NCBI RefSeq assembly: GCF_002006345.1
Contig: NZ_LZZM01000073.1
Coordinates: 28,912 to 92,911, forward strand
Direction: 5' to 3'
Origin: Clostridium puniceum
Lineage (GTDB): Bacteria > Bacillota > Clostridia > Clostridiales > Clostridiaceae
DNA: 64,000 nt
Shown here: positions 49,671 to 59,522 of the stretch, piece after piece
Position numbering within the stretch: the first letter of the stretch is position 1
How the letters are laid out: every line of letters starts with the position of its first letter
Translations under genes and position numbers: made by a program
Notes under the pieces: generated by a model
The model's database searches: none
What the model was told of the DNA's origin: nothing
Seen by the model: the letters and a program-made list of their open reading frames with translations, nothing else

Positions 49671-52508
49671 TTACTCTACAGCGTCAATTTTAATCTTGTT
49701 TAACGCCTTCTCCAAATCCTCTAATATTTTCTTTGTAATAGGCGAAAATGGCATAAAAGACAATTCTCTTAGAGATTGATGTCCACTTCTTTCAAGCATA
49801 TCCTCAGCTAACATCATAGGTAATTTTTCATCAATTATGTTTTTAACCTCTTCATTTGCAGCTAATTCACCTAAACTAACATCTGTGCCATAATATTTAA
49901 TGTAAGCTATCTCTGGCAAATAGTTAAATTCATATGAACCACTAGTTAATTCTGCAGTTACATTTTCATCACTTTGATTTGGTTTTAATTTAGTATCTTT
50001 TAATAAAGTCCCATTTACTTTTACATTTTCCAATTTTGCATTAGGAAGCACTAAAGTTGCCGTTGCATTAAATGGAATGACAACTTTAAAGTTTAGATTT
50101 CCTTCTTCCGTGATTTCCCATTGGCTTTCATATACTCCAACAGTTGAATTATAGGTTCCTTTGGCATATTTCAAACGATAATCTGGCATAGGAGTTAAGT
50201 TTACATGTCTAAACCCTGGTTTATCCTCCACTGGATTTATTCCAACCATATATCTATACATCCATTCCGCAATTGAGCCATAAGCATAGTGGTTTAATGA
50301 ATTCATGTCTGTACCACTTATTTTTCCATCTGGAAGTACAGAATTCCAACGTTCCCAAATTGTTGTTGCCCCCATGGTAACTGCATATAACCAGCTTGGA
50401 CAACCCTTATTTAGTAATAATGTATAAGCTAAATCATTAGAACCATTTTCTGATAATACCTTACAAAAATATGGTGTTCCAACAAAACCTGTTTTCAAAT
50501 GGTTTTTATCTTTTTTTAGCTTTTCTCTTAAATCATTCGCTACTCTTTCTCTCTTGTCTTCTGGCGTAATATCCATGAACAATGCAATTATTAACGCAGT
50601 TTGAGTATTAATTGTAATACGTCCATTTTTACTAAAATATTCATCTCTAATTGCCTGTTTTACTTCATTTGATAACTCTTCATATTCTTTTGCAAGTTCT
50701 TCTTTTCCTAAAGCCTTTGCAGCCTTTGAAACAATTCTTGAAGAATAACAATAGTATGCTGAAGATATAAATGGTATATCTGTTCCTCCTGTTGGGAAAT
50801 TAGGATCTGTACCATCTAATGCTAACCAATCACCAAAATGAAAACCTGTTGTCCATAATCTTTTTCCACCCGAATTATCATCAGCTCTTTTAATATAGTC
50901 AACCCAAGATCTCATGCTTTCAAATTGCTGAGATAAAATCTTCTTATCACCATATTGGATATATACATTCCACGGTATTATTGTTGCCGCATCTGCCCAA
51001 GCACTTGATCCTCCACCTTGAAGATTTGATGCTGGTACAACCATTGGCACCATTCCATCTGTATCTTCTTGTTCACGATAAAGATCGTACCCATACTTAC
51101 TAAAGAAAGCAAAAGTGTCCATATTAAAACATGCTGTCCCCGAGAATACTTGTGCATCACCAGTCCATCCCATACGTTCGTCACGTTGTGGGCAATCTGT
51201 TGGAATATCTAAAAAGTTTCCTTTTTGTCCCCAAAGAGCATTTAAAAATAATCTATTAACCAAAGGATTACTAGTTTCTATATATCCCGTTACTTCCATG
51301 TCGGAATATAATACACAGCCAGTAAAATCATCGCTCTTTAATTCTCCAGGCCATCCTTCTACCTTTACGTATCTAAAACCATAGAAAGTAAAATATGGTC
51401 TAACTATAGCTTCTTCGCCATTTGCAATATACTTAAATTCAGCTTTAGCTGTTCTTAAATTATCTCTATAAAAATTTCCTTCTTGAAGAGTTTCACCATA
51501 TTGTAAAGTTATTTCACTTCCTTTTGAAGCATTAGTCTTAAACTCAATCCAGCCAACCATATTTTGACCTAAATCAAGAACTGTTTCTCCAGCTGATGTT
51601 TTAATTACCTCCACAGGTTTCAATCTTTCTTTTATTTTTACTGGTAAACTTAATCTTGCTTTTAATTTTTCAAAACCTAAATCTAATTCTTTTACATTAT
51701 AATTATTTAAATCATCAAAAGTCGAATCATAAATTTCGCCATCATAAATATTACTATCTAAAACCTTGCTTTTTCTTGCTTTCCATGTTTCATCTGAATT
51801 TATTATAAGACTAGTACCATCTTCAAAGTCTATAATTGCTTCACATACTAAAACAAATTCCTCTCCATATATGTTTTCTTCACTATTAAATCCGAAACGT
51901 CCTTTATATAATCCATTTCCAAGTGCAACATCTATTATATTTTTCCCTTGAACTAATGTATCTGTAATATCATAAGTTTGATATTGAAGCCATTTATTAT
52001 AAGCATTAAAGTTTGGAGCAAGATACTCTTCTCCACACTTTTTACCATTAATATTCATTTCATAAAGCCCTAAACCACATATGTAAACACGTGCAGATTT
52101 AATCAATTTTTCTAACTTAAATTCTTTACTTAATATAGGATGTATTTTACTATCTAAATCTGGTGTTATCCATTTCCCGCTCCAAGGTTCTTCTAATTTA
52201 GCTGTTTCAAACCAAGCAGTTTCGCTAGTTGCAACCTCTTCATTATCAGCCCATACTGTTACTCTCCAGTAATAGCGAATTCTTGGTTTTAATTCTATCT
52301 GCAATTCAAAAGCTAGACTATTTATCTCTTCACTTTTTCCACTATCAAAAGCAATTTGTGTAAACTCTTCATCAAGGGCAACTTGAATTTGAGCTGCAAC
52401 TTGTTTGCTAGCAGTTGTTTCGCATGTTATAAAAGAAAGACTTGGCTTTCCTAAATCAAACCCTAATGGATTTGTAATATGGTTTATTTTTAAATTATTA
52501 ATTTTCAT
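49671..52508 (-). CDS. GH78 alpha-L-rhamnosidase
   Basis: 945 aa, no signal peptide, so cytoplasmic. It releases L-rhamnose from rhamnosides. N-terminal beta-sandwich domains (GKPSLSFITCETTASKQ; SGKWITPDLD; GLYKGRFGFNSEENIYGEEFVLVCE), an (alpha/alpha)6 barrel with DCPQRDERMGWTGDAQVF (about 434-451) carrying the catalytic acid region, and ATTIWERWNSVLPDG (about 719), then a C-terminal beta domain. It lies with a decayed esterase upstream and an AraC regulator in the opposite orientation. Confidence 0.95.
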   Translation of the reverse strand: MKINNLKINHITNPLGFDLGKPSLSFITCETTASKQVAAQIQVALDEEFTQIAFDSGKSEEINSLAFELQIELKPRIRYYWRVTVWADNEEVATSETAWFETAKLEEPWSGKWITPDLDSKIHPILSKEFKLEKLIKSARVYICGLGLYEMNINGKKCGEEYLAPNFNAYNKWLQYQTYDITDTLVQGKNIIDVALGNGLYKGRFGFNSEENIYGEEFVLVCEAIIDFEDGTSLIINSDETWKARKSKVLDSNIYDGEIYDSTFDDLNNYNVKELDLGFEKLKARLSLPVKIKERLKPVEVIKTSAGETVLDLGQNMVGWIEFKTNASKGSEITLQYGETLQEGNFYRDNLRTAKAEFKYIANGEEAIVRPYFTFYGFRYVKVEGWPGELKSDDFTGCVLYSDMEVTGYIETSNPLVNRLFLNALWGQKGNFLDIPTDCPQRDERMGWTGDAQVFSGTACFNMDTFAFFSKYGYDLYREQEDTDGMVPMVVPASNLQGGGSSAWADAATIIPWNVYIQYGDKKILSQQFESMRSWVDYIKRADDNSGGKRLWTTGFHFGDWLALDGTDPNFPTGGTDIPFISSAYYCYSSRIVSKAAKALGKEELAKEYEELSNEVKQAIRDEYFSKNGRITINTQTALIIALFMDITPEDKRERVANDLREKLKKDKNHLKTGFVGTPYFCKVLSENGSNDLAYTLLLNKGCPSWLYAVTMGATTIWERWNSVLPDGKISGTDMNSLNHYAYGSIAEWMYRYMVGINPVEDKPGFRHVNLTPMPDYRLKYAKGTYNSTVGVYESQWEITEEGNLNFKVVIPFNATATLVLPNAKLENVKVNGTLLKDTKLKPNQSDENVTAELTSGSYEFNYLPEIAYIKYYGTDVSLGELAANEEVKNIIDEKLPMMLAEDMLERSGHQSLRELSFMPFSPITKKILEDLEKALNKIKIDAVE

Positions 52509-52569
52509 ATACCTATCTCCCTTTAAATTAAATATTGTGTGCTTAATATAATAAATTACGCAAATTTTA

Positions 52570-52925
52570 TTATTTGTTTAAATTCATCATTTCCCATGAT
52601 GTAAATTCTGGCAATTGTAATCCTAGTTTATCTTGAAGCCATTCTTGTACCATTACTATCCATTTAGAAGTTTATGGATAAATTTGACTTTTAGCCTGAG
52701 CAGTGGCTTGATTACAGAGACTCAAACCATGAGGACCTTTTTTAAAAATATGGACTTCAAAAGGAATATTTTTATCCGCAGGAGCATTAGCCATTCTAAT
52801 TGTATGCTGAACTGGAACTAAGCTATCCTCAGAGGTTGCCCATAAGAACATAGGTGGTGTATTTTCTGTTACGTTAATGTTACATCTTCACGATCTTCAT
52901 AAAATTTAATTACACCTGTATACAT
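52570..52925 (-). pseudogene. Alpha/beta-hydrolase (esterase-type), internal deletion and stop
   Basis: From ATG 52925 (AAAGGAGA site upstream) the N-terminal MYTGVIKFYEDREDVTLT ends at TAA; in another frame TENTPPMFLWATSEDSLVP... GPHGLSLCNQATA, then a stop near 52676, then WIVMVQEWLQDKLGLQLPE. The GPHGL tail is that of acetylxylan esterase/BD-FAE-like enzymes; the catalytic Ser region of the middle is gone. Such esterases often partner rhamnosidases, so it may have been in an operon with the GH78 gene. Confidence 0.8.
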
Positions 52926-53137
52926 TGCTTTTCTCCTTTACACATTATTTATAAATTTTATTAACTTATTCTTACAATTTACTCGCTATTACATATACTA
53001 AAAATTTTTATATCTTTATTCTATTTCAATTATATTACACGTTTACATTGTAATTAATAGCAATATTACTTTAAAATACTATCATTTATTATGATTTATG
53101 TTACAATTAAAATATTAAATAGTAAGGAGAAAACATT

Positions 53138-54142
53138 ATGAACCAAAAATATTTAGATATTCATTTAAAAAACTTTAGCGTTATGGAACATAGTAATCTT
53201 GAAAGTCTAACAGAAATCTACAGCTTTAAAGACATAAATGATACAATTGAAAACTTTAATAGTATTAAACAATTTTCCTTTAAATCTGAAGAAATTATTG
53301 AAATTCCTACCTTTAGCTTAGAAAAATTATCTTTTATTAAACATAACCGTTTTGCTCCAGTTCATAGTCATAAACATAAATTTATTGAAATGTCTTATGT
53401 TTATTCAGGTAAAATTAATGAAATTGTCAATGGAACACCTATAACTTTAAAAAAAGGAGATTTAATAATTTTAGATACAAATGTAATTCATTCAGTAGAT
53501 ATTACTGGCTTCAACGATATTATGCTCAATTTTCTTATTAATAAGGAATACTTTAATAATTCTTTTTTTGATCAGCTAGATTCAGAGAATATAATGGCAG
53601 ATTTTTTACTACATGCTCTTTATGAAAGCCATAAATATAATACATATTTAATTTTTAACACTGAAGAAAATGAATTTATTCATAATATAATATGTAAACT
53701 TGCTCAAGAATTAATCGTTCCAAATTTAAATTCCACTGCTATAACCGATAGCTGCCTTATAATATTATTTTCTGAGTTATTAAGAATATACGAATCTCAA
53801 AAGATAACAAAAGATAATAATAATTTACCTAAACAAACTAAATTATCTATTGATATTGCAAATTATATTTATTTAAATTATGAAACAACTACACTAGCTT
53901 CAGCAGCAGAGCATTTTCACTTTACACCTAACTATTTTAGTAACATTGTAAAAAAATATACTGGAAAAAATTTCAAAGACTTGATTTTAGATGAAAAATT
54001 AAAAAAAACTTCTTATCTTTTAAGAAATACAAACTTAACTATTGAAGAAATTATGGAGAAGGCTGGAATTTCAAATATTCAATTTTTTTATAAGAAGTTT
54101 AAAGAACATTTTCATGTTACACCTCATAAATATAGAAAATAA
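53138..54142 (+). CDS. AraC family regulator with N-terminal cupin domain
   Basis: 334 aa. N-terminal cupin sensing domain (PVHSHKHKFIEMSYVYSGKINEIVNGTPITLKKGDLIILDTNVIHSVD, about 71-120) and C-terminal double HTH (SIDIANYIYLNYETTTLASAAEHFHFTPNYFSNIVKKYTGKNFKDLI ... KFKEHFHVTPHKYRK). Likely controls the divergent esterase remnant-GH78 genes. Start follows AAGGAGAAAACATT. Confidence 0.9.
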   Translation: MNQKYLDIHLKNFSVMEHSNLESLTEIYSFKDINDTIENFNSIKQFSFKSEEIIEIPTFSLEKLSFIKHNRFAPVHSHKHKFIEMSYVYSGKINEIVNGTPITLKKGDLIILDTNVIHSVDITGFNDIMLNFLINKEYFNNSFFDQLDSENIMADFLLHALYESHKYNTYLIFNTEENEFIHNIICKLAQELIVPNLNSTAITDSCLIILFSELLRIYESQKITKDNNNLPKQTKLSIDIANYIYLNYETTTLASAAEHFHFTPNYFSNIVKKYTGKNFKDLILDEKLKKTSYLLRNTNLTIEEIMEKAGISNIQFFYKKFKEHFHVTPHKYRK

Positions 54143-54169
54143 TTCATGAAAATCGAGGAGACGCAAAAC

Positions 54170-54215
54170 AATTATTTTTGCCGAACTCTCACACACCGTA
54201 CGTCATGCTGGGCAC
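54170..54215 (-). other. Possible group II intron-like or other mobile-element remnant
   Basis: The short, GC-richer segment reads on the minus strand GCATGACGTACGGTGTGTGA GAGTTCGGC, which has a core (ACGTACGGT) like that near the 3' end of group II introns (domain V). No catalytic domain pair or reverse transcriptase is present in the window. Very weak assignment. Confidence 0.25.
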
Positions 54216-54220
54216 ATCAT

Positions 54221-54254
54221 TAAAAAGGATTGTTGCAAAATGCAACAATCCCTA
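54221..54254 (-). terminator. Terminator of the second GH1 gene
   Basis: GGATTGTTGCA and TGCAACAATCC (loop AAAA-type) form a perfect 11-bp stem with CTTTTT on the minus strand. It lies 35 bp after the GH1 stop. Confidence 0.9.
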
Positions 54255-54288
54255 AGTTCAAATAACTAAATCACACCAATATTCTATA

Positions 54289-55707
54289 TTAATTACTTAA
54301 ATCTTCACCATTAGTAGAAATAACTTTTTTATACCAATAGAAAGAGTCTTTACGATAACGATCTAAAGTTTTTAAATTGAATTCTTCTCTATCTACATAG
54401 ATAAATCCATAACGTTTAACCATACCTTCATGAGTTGAAATTAAATCAATAGCAGACCATGGGCAGTATCCCATCATTTCTACTCCATCTGTAATAGACA
54501 AACGAAGCTGTTCAATATGTTTTCTTAAATATTCAATACGATATGGATCATGAATGGAACCATCTTCTTCTAATTTATCATAAGCTCCTAAACCATTTTC
54601 AGTTACTATTAATGGTAATCTATATCTTGAATATATTTCTCTAGCGGTAGCTCTAAAGCCTTCTGGATCAATTTCCCATCCAAATTGAGTTGTTTGTAAA
54701 TTAGGATTTTTAAAACTCTTACATACACCAGTTTCATCCATAGCACTTTGCTGATCTTTTTTACTGCTTACATTACCTTCCAAATTATAAGCTTCTACTG
54801 TAGCTGTACTGTAATAATTAAAGCCGATAAAATCTGGTTTTCCAGAAGCAAGAATTTCCATATCCCCTTCTTGAATTTCTGGAACAGCATCAATTTCTTC
54901 TAAAAATGACCAAACTAAATTGTTATATTTTCCATACACAGCCATATCTAGATATAACCAGTTACGAATTGCATTTAAATTTTGAGCTGCCAAATTGTCT
55001 TCTGGTTTACAGCTTGCAGGATAAACTACTGATATGTTAGGTGCTGGCCCAATTTTAGCATCTGGAATCATTTCATGACATAATGCCATAGCCTTTGCTT
55101 GAGCAACTAACATATGATGATTTTGTTGGTAAATTTCTTTTCTTATATTTGTGCAGCCTTTAGGTATCATCGTAGTACCAATAACATCCCCCATTAAAGT
55201 TAACACATTTTGTTCATTAATAGTTAACCAGTACTTAACTCTGTCACCAAAGTTTTCATACATAACCTTCGCAAAATTTACAAACCAATCAATTGATTCT
55301 CTTTTAGACCAGCCACCACGTTTATCTAACACTGCTGGCATATCAAAATGGAACATTGTAACTAAAGGAATAATATTGTATTTCAAACATTCATTTATTA
55401 AATTATTATAATACTCTATTCCTTTTGGATTTACTGCTCCTGTTCCTTCTGGAATTAGCCTTGACCAGGAAATAGAAAAACGATAAACCTTAAAGCCCAT
55501 TTCAGCCATTAAAGCAATGTCTTCTTTATAACGATGATATTGATCAGCACAAACATCTAATTCCGAAGTCCCTTCTGGCACTTTCTTTACATCCTGACAA
55601 GATGGTCCTTTGCCATCAATTAAGTTAGCTCCTTCAACTTGATAAGCAGATGTTGAAGCTCCCCATAAGAAATCCTTTGAAAAACTTTTTAAATTTTTAT
55701 GAAACAT
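54289..55707 (-). CDS. GH1 6-phospho-beta-glucosidase (second copy)
   Basis: 472 aa from ATG 55707 (MFHKNLKSFSKDFLWG), 8 bp after GGAGG. GH1 acid/base Glu in TINEQN (about 163) and nucleophile Glu in VTENG (about 370). It is a paralogue of the gene at 46864, sharing the KRYGFIYVD...KKVISTNGEDL end. Enzyme of aryl-phospho-glucoside utilisation; no transport gene lies beside it. A 461-bp gap precedes it. Confidence 0.92.
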   Translation of the reverse strand: MFHKNLKSFSKDFLWGASTSAYQVEGANLIDGKGPSCQDVKKVPEGTSELDVCADQYHRYKEDIALMAEMGFKVYRFSISWSRLIPEGTGAVNPKGIEYYNNLINECLKYNIIPLVTMFHFDMPAVLDKRGGWSKRESIDWFVNFAKVMYENFGDRVKYWLTINEQNVLTLMGDVIGTTMIPKGCTNIRKEIYQQNHHMLVAQAKAMALCHEMIPDAKIGPAPNISVVYPASCKPEDNLAAQNLNAIRNWLYLDMAVYGKYNNLVWSFLEEIDAVPEIQEGDMEILASGKPDFIGFNYYSTATVEAYNLEGNVSSKKDQQSAMDETGVCKSFKNPNLQTTQFGWEIDPEGFRATAREIYSRYRLPLIVTENGLGAYDKLEEDGSIHDPYRIEYLRKHIEQLRLSITDGVEMMGYCPWSAIDLISTHEGMVKRYGFIYVDREEFNLKTLDRYRKDSFYWYKKVISTNGEDLSN

Positions 55708-56168
55708 ACAAAAAACCTCCATTTAAGTCGTACTTTTATTTACAAACTCTATTAAATTTAATTATGTATTTGTTTAATGAATTGTTATTTCATTCCTTAT
55801 TATTAATATAACATAATTAATTATACATGTGTGTCCTTTAAACTATTTAGTGACAGATGCTTATTATTAGAAATTTGTTTTTTTATAATACACCTTGTTT
55901 TTTATAATTTTACCTAATCCTGTTGAATAACTTGAGTTTAGTAATCTAAAGGCCATCTATTCCTATTAATGCCGTTATTTTACCATTTATATTATTTACA
56001 TATTTATTGTTATCTGCACCTATCTCCGAAAAATATCAAAAATATTCATATGGTGAACAATCTTTATTCCTATATAATTCTGCGCTATTAACAATTTTAT
56101 CAAATAAATATTTATTTAATTCATTTTGTTAGTGAATATAAATAATAATTTCAAACTTATTATTTTAT
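55708..56168. other. Intergenic region without a clear gene
   Basis: 461 bp between the SMR genes and the GH1 gene. No promoter, terminator or RNA motif is obvious. A 60-codon open frame on the plus strand (55950-56132) lacks a start with a ribosome-binding site; it reads VILPFILFTYLLLSAPISEK, hydrophobic, perhaps the tail of a decayed membrane protein. Confidence 0.4.
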
Positions 56169-56483
56169 TTAAGCTGTTAATTTCAAGCCTATTACTCCAA
56201 CTAAAATCATACCTATAAACAAAATTCGCTTAAGATCTTTTGATTCATCATAAAATAGCATTCCTATAAGAGTTCCTCCTACAGTCCCAATACCTGTCCA
56301 AACCGCATACGAAAGCCCCATTGGAAGAGTTTTCATAGCTAATGATAAAAAAGTAAAGCTCAATGCAAATCCAATAAATAGTCTTGCATAAGACTGTATA
56401 CTTTTATATTTTGCGACTCTATTCATACTATCAACACCAAATACTTCACAACAACCAGCTAAAATAAGGAATATCCATCCCAT
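56169..56483 (-). CDS. SMR family efflux subunit, YkkD-like
   Basis: 104 aa from ATG 56483 (MGWIFLILAGCCEVFG), after AAAGGAGGTAA; the longer frame starts inside the upstream gene's end. Four membrane segments; conserved SMR Glu in GCCEVFGV (about residue 13), and the YAVWTGIGTVGGTLIG motif. Forms a heterodimer with the gene 2 bp upstream. Pair resembles Bacillus YkkCD, which exports guanidine-type cations. Confidence 0.9.
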   Translation of the reverse strand: MGWIFLILAGCCEVFGVDSMNRVAKYKSIQSYARLFIGFALSFTFLSLAMKTLPMGLSYAVWTGIGTVGGTLIGMLFYDESKDLKRILFIGMILVGVIGLKLTA

Positions 56484-56484
56484 A

Positions 56485-56823
56485 TTAATTACCTCCTTTC
56501 TTATCTGATTCTGATGTAACAAGTTTTAATCCTAATATACCAATTAAAAGTAAAGCAAGAAAGAATATTTTACTCCAGCTAAAAGTCTCATTAAAATAAC
56601 ACATACCAACTAAAACTGTTCCTGCTGTTCCTATTCCTGTGAAAACAGCGTAAACTGTAGCAACTGGTACTTTTTTCATAGCTTGATTCAAAAATAAAAA
56701 TGATATACAAATAAGTAAACCAACTACAAGCCATCCAATAAAACTATTTGAATGTTTTAATCCAATTACCCATAATATTTCTATAATTCCTGCAAAAATT
56801 ATAAATGTCCAATTTCTATTCAT
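56485..56823 (-). CDS. SMR family efflux subunit, YkkC-like
   Basis: 112 aa. Four membrane segments, the conserved Glu in GIIEILWVIGLKHSNS (about residue 15), YAVFTGIGTAGTVLVG, and the hydrophilic tail SESDKKGGN, all as in YkkC. Its stop is next to the start of the YkkD-like gene, so translation is coupled. In Bacillus the ykkCD pair lies behind a guanidine-I riboswitch; here a divergent MerR regulator replaces it. Confidence 0.9.
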   Translation of the reverse strand: MNRNWTFIIFAGIIEILWVIGLKHSNSFIGWLVVGLLICISFLFLNQAMKKVPVATVYAVFTGIGTAGTVLVGMCYFNETFSWSKIFFLALLLIGILGLKLVTSESDKKGGN

Positions 56824-56905
56824 TAAATTTCCCTCCCTAGATATAGAGTATTTTTATTTATTTTGCCCATTTTAACTATCATTCCTTTATTAATATTTTT
56901 GTAAG

Positions 56906-56955
56906 CTATACTTTTAATTGAAGTTAATCTTAACATTTCATATAATAAAGTATAG
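56906..56955. promoter_or_regulatory. Inverted repeat in the SMR/MerR divergent region
   Basis: CTATACTTT (56906-56914) and AAAGTATAG (56947-56955) form a 9-bp dyad with a 32-bp centre. It lies in the 165-bp gap between the divergent SMR and MerR genes; a MerR operator is plausible, although the spacing is long. Confidence 0.5.
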
Positions 56956-56988
56956 TGTTACACGATAGTCAATAGGAGGTTTTACATA

Positions 56989-57813
56989 ATGAATGAAAAT
57001 AAACAAATTTATTTTACAACTGGTGAATTTGCAAAAATTGTTGGTGTTACAAAGCATACCCTTTTCCACTATGATAAATTAGGGATATTCTCTCCTCAAA
57101 TTAAGGGAGATAATGATTATAGATACTATTCCACTTTTCAAGTTGAACCTTTTTTCGTTATATCTGCACTAAGAGAATTAGGAATGCCATTAAAAGAAAT
57201 TAAAGCATATTTAAACATAAAAGCGCCAAAAGAACTAATTTCTCTTTTAAATACACAAAATAAAAAAATAGATAAAGAAATAAATAGACTTATTGCTATA
57301 AAAGAACTAATTTCACAAAAAATAAAAACCACTCGGTCTATATTTGACATGAACATGGAAAAAATTTTTATATCAAAAGAAGAAAAGGAAGTGCTTTTTC
57401 TTTCAAATGCACTTCCAAATACAGATTACCAAAGTATAGCTTTATCTTTTGCAAACCATATGAAACTTTGCAGTAAAAATAATATTACAGCTCCTTTTTC
57501 CGTAGGGCAAATACTTAATCTTAAAAATGCACAAAAAGGTATCTATAATTTGTATAGCTTTTTTTATAGCAAAATTTCCTCTCCATTAATAGATACTAAT
57601 AGCTATATTAGAAAGAGTGGTAACTATTTAATTGCTTACCATACAACCGGCTATAATTCAATAGGAGAAACATATTTAAAACTTCTTAAATTTGCTAATA
57701 AAAATAATTTAATTTTAGATGAATATTTTTTTGAAGATGTTATTTTAGATGAATTATCAGTAGATGGGTATGAAAACTTTGTTATAAAAATTTCTATTTT
57801 AATTAAAGAGTAA
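56989..57813 (+). CDS. MerR family transcriptional regulator with ligand-binding C-terminus
   Basis: 274 aa. N-terminal winged HTH ([29 protein letters not shown], about 7-35), a dimer coiled coil (about 75-115) and a C-terminal domain (about 120-270) that resembles effector-binding domains of BmrR/TipA type. Likely senses a toxic compound and induces the divergent SMR pump. Ribosome-binding site AGGAGGT. Confidence 0.88.
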   Translation: MNENKQIYFTTGEFAKIVGVTKHTLFHYDKLGIFSPQIKGDNDYRYYSTFQVEPFFVISALRELGMPLKEIKAYLNIKAPKELISLLNTQNKKIDKEINRLIAIKELISQKIKTTRSIFDMNMEKIFISKEEKEVLFLSNALPNTDYQSIALSFANHMKLCSKNNITAPFSVGQILNLKNAQKGIYNLYSFFYSKISSPLIDTNSYIRKSGNYLIAYHTTGYNSIGETYLKLLKFANKNNLILDEYFFEDVILDELSVDGYENFVIKISILIKE

Positions 57814-57886
57814 TCATTTCTGATCATTTTTATATAGGATTACGAATGAGAATTGGACTTATGTGAATGCCAAACTAAATCAGATA

Positions 57887-57951
57887 CATATTTGTGCCTC
57901 AAATGCTACTTCAAAGCTTGCCTTTGAGGCTAGCATTTGGGGCACATATTT
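57887..57951. repeat. Long imperfect palindrome, ~28-bp arms
   Basis: ACATATTTGTGCCTCAAATG...CAAAG (57887-57916) faces CTTTGAGGCTAGCATTTGGGGCACATAT (57921-57948) around a short loop. It is 75 bp after the MerR gene; on the plus strand TTTTGTTC follows, so it may be its terminator, or a REP-like element. Confidence 0.6.
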
Positions 57952-58066
57952 TGTTCTTAGAATCATCCATAAAAATTCCTTAGAAACCGGAACAAAAGTA
58001 TGTTACTTATTTCAGTGAGTTTATTGTATAAGTCTAAGTTATATATTTTTTATCTATAAGTAAACT

Positions 58067-58585
58067 TTACAATATGAATTTCATTAAATTATCTGTTTGT
58101 TCATCTTCACCCAATTTGAAAATATGTGTATCAAATTTTTCAAATCCTTGCTTTTTATAAAATTTTATCGCATTTATGTTGTTTTCCCATACACCTAACC
58201 AAATATAATTTAGATTGTTATTTCTTCCAATTTCTATAGCTTTTTGTATTAACCTTTTACCGATATGCTTACTTTTATATTCTTGTAATATATAAATTCT
58301 TTGAACTTCTAATGTGTTATCATGTCTTGTCTCTGTTTGTGCTTTATCAAAATTAAGTTTCATATATGCAACTACTTTTTCATTATTTTCAACTATATAA
58401 AATCTTGAAGCATTATTTTTAATTTCACTTTCTAACTGTTCATAACAAAAATTTTCTTCTAAATAATTTTCCATATCTTCTTTTGTATTCTCATTAGAAA
58501 ACGTTTCATAGAATGTTTTTTCACTTATATATTTAACTTTCTTTACATCTTCTAAACTACATTCTTTAATCAAAAAATTCTCCAT
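58067..58585 (-). CDS. GNAT family N-acetyltransferase
   Basis: 172 aa. The core GNAT motif A (QRIYILQEYKSKHIGKRLIQKAIEIGRNN, about 97-125) with acetyl-CoA-binding pattern K-x-x-x-I/V-G-K-x-L, then WLGVWENNINAIKFYKKQGFEKFDTHIFKLGED. This intact gene resembles spermidine/ribosomal-type acetyltransferases; its substrate is unknown. It starts after AGTTGGAGGAACAAAATT. Confidence 0.9.
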   Translation of the reverse strand: MENFLIKECSLEDVKKVKYISEKTFYETFSNENTKEDMENYLEENFCYEQLESEIKNNASRFYIVENNEKVVAYMKLNFDKAQTETRHDNTLEVQRIYILQEYKSKHIGKRLIQKAIEIGRNNNLNYIWLGVWENNINAIKFYKKQGFEKFDTHIFKLGEDEQTDNLMKFIL

Positions 58586-58814
58586 AAATTTTGTTCCTCC
58601 AACTATATCTATATTTTAAGTAAATTTATAACAAATATAGAAATTTGTTATTATCTAACTACCTCTTTACTTTTCCTTAAATATGTTCTATACAAATTTT
58701 TATTACCCTAGTTGTTTTACTTGCCTTCTTAATATATTCTTTTTCTTATTCAATAAAACTTAGCGAATACTTATTTAATAAAATTATTATGCGAGCCCTT
58801 ATCCATTTACTCTA

Positions 58815-59504
58815 TTAAGTGTTTAACAATACTTCTGAAATTTCATTAAATCTTTCATCAGATATTCCAAGCTTTTTCTTGAATCTTTCATCATTCATTT
58901 TTTCAATTATAATTTTGTCTGGAGACAATTCATTAATAATACTCTTTATCTTATTAACAGATTCTTCTGTATCATTATAACCTTTGATAATTGTTACTTC
59001 CAAGATAAATTTCCCTTTATATTGTTTGTTAAATAAAGCCATATTTGAAATATATTCTTTAAGTGTGTATCCTTCAATTGGTCTTTGAATTTTTTGAAAA
59101 TCTTCTTCTGAAACTGCTTTTATCTCTCCAATAACTTCATCGCACTTATTGGCTATTTCTACATATTCATCTCTCCACAATAAATAGCCGTTTGATAACA
59201 ACCTTACAGGTACTCCCTTATTTTTTATTAGATTAATAATATCATCAATTTTATTGTTTACTAATGCTTCCCCTTTTGAATTAATGTAAACTAATTCTAC
59301 TTTATTATTTTCTATCATAGTTTCTAATTCCTTTAATGAATTATCCATTTCATTAAAAGACTGCGGTGTATCTACTTTCTTATAAGATCTCCCGATAGGA
59401 CAAAATATACAGTCAAAATTACAATGCTTTTCAGGCAGTATATTTACTTCCAGTACCCTTTTACCATCTTCAATATAAATCTCTTTATAACTAAAACCAC
59501 CCAT
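58815..59504 (-). CDS. Radical SAM protein
   Basis: 229 aa. The 4Fe-4S cluster motif is CNFDCIFC (Cys-x3-Cys-x2-Cys, about residues 28-35) followed by a TIM-barrel-like domain; SNGYLLW and EVIGEIKAVSEEDFQKIQRPIEGYT are seen after it. Short radical SAM protein of the activating-enzyme/uncharacterised type, substrate unknown. It lies 18 bp downstream of the B3/B4 gene and is probably co-transcribed with it under the riboswitch at 60285-60420. Confidence 0.88.
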   Translation of the reverse strand: MGGFSYKEIYIEDGKRVLEVNILPEKHCNFDCIFCPIGRSYKKVDTPQSFNEMDNSLKELETMIENNKVELVYINSKGEALVNNKIDDIINLIKNKGVPVRLLSNGYLLWRDEYVEIANKCDEVIGEIKAVSEEDFQKIQRPIEGYTLKEYISNMALFNKQYKGKFILEVTIIKGYNDTEESVNKIKSIINELSPDKIIIEKMNDERFKKKLGISDERFNEISEVLLNT

Positions 59505-59522
59505 TCTTATCTCCTCCTAAAA

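Noticed and set aside
55950..56132. Open frame on the plus strand with hydrophobic residues
   Set aside because: No start codon with a ribosome-binding site, and it is in front of no gene; perhaps the tail of a lost membrane protein, but not enough evidence for a call.
56824..56988. Guanidine riboswitch in front of the SMR pair
   Set aside because: Looked for CTAGGGTTCCG and GGTCCGAGAG signatures; none is present. Only a dyad and promoter-like boxes are there.
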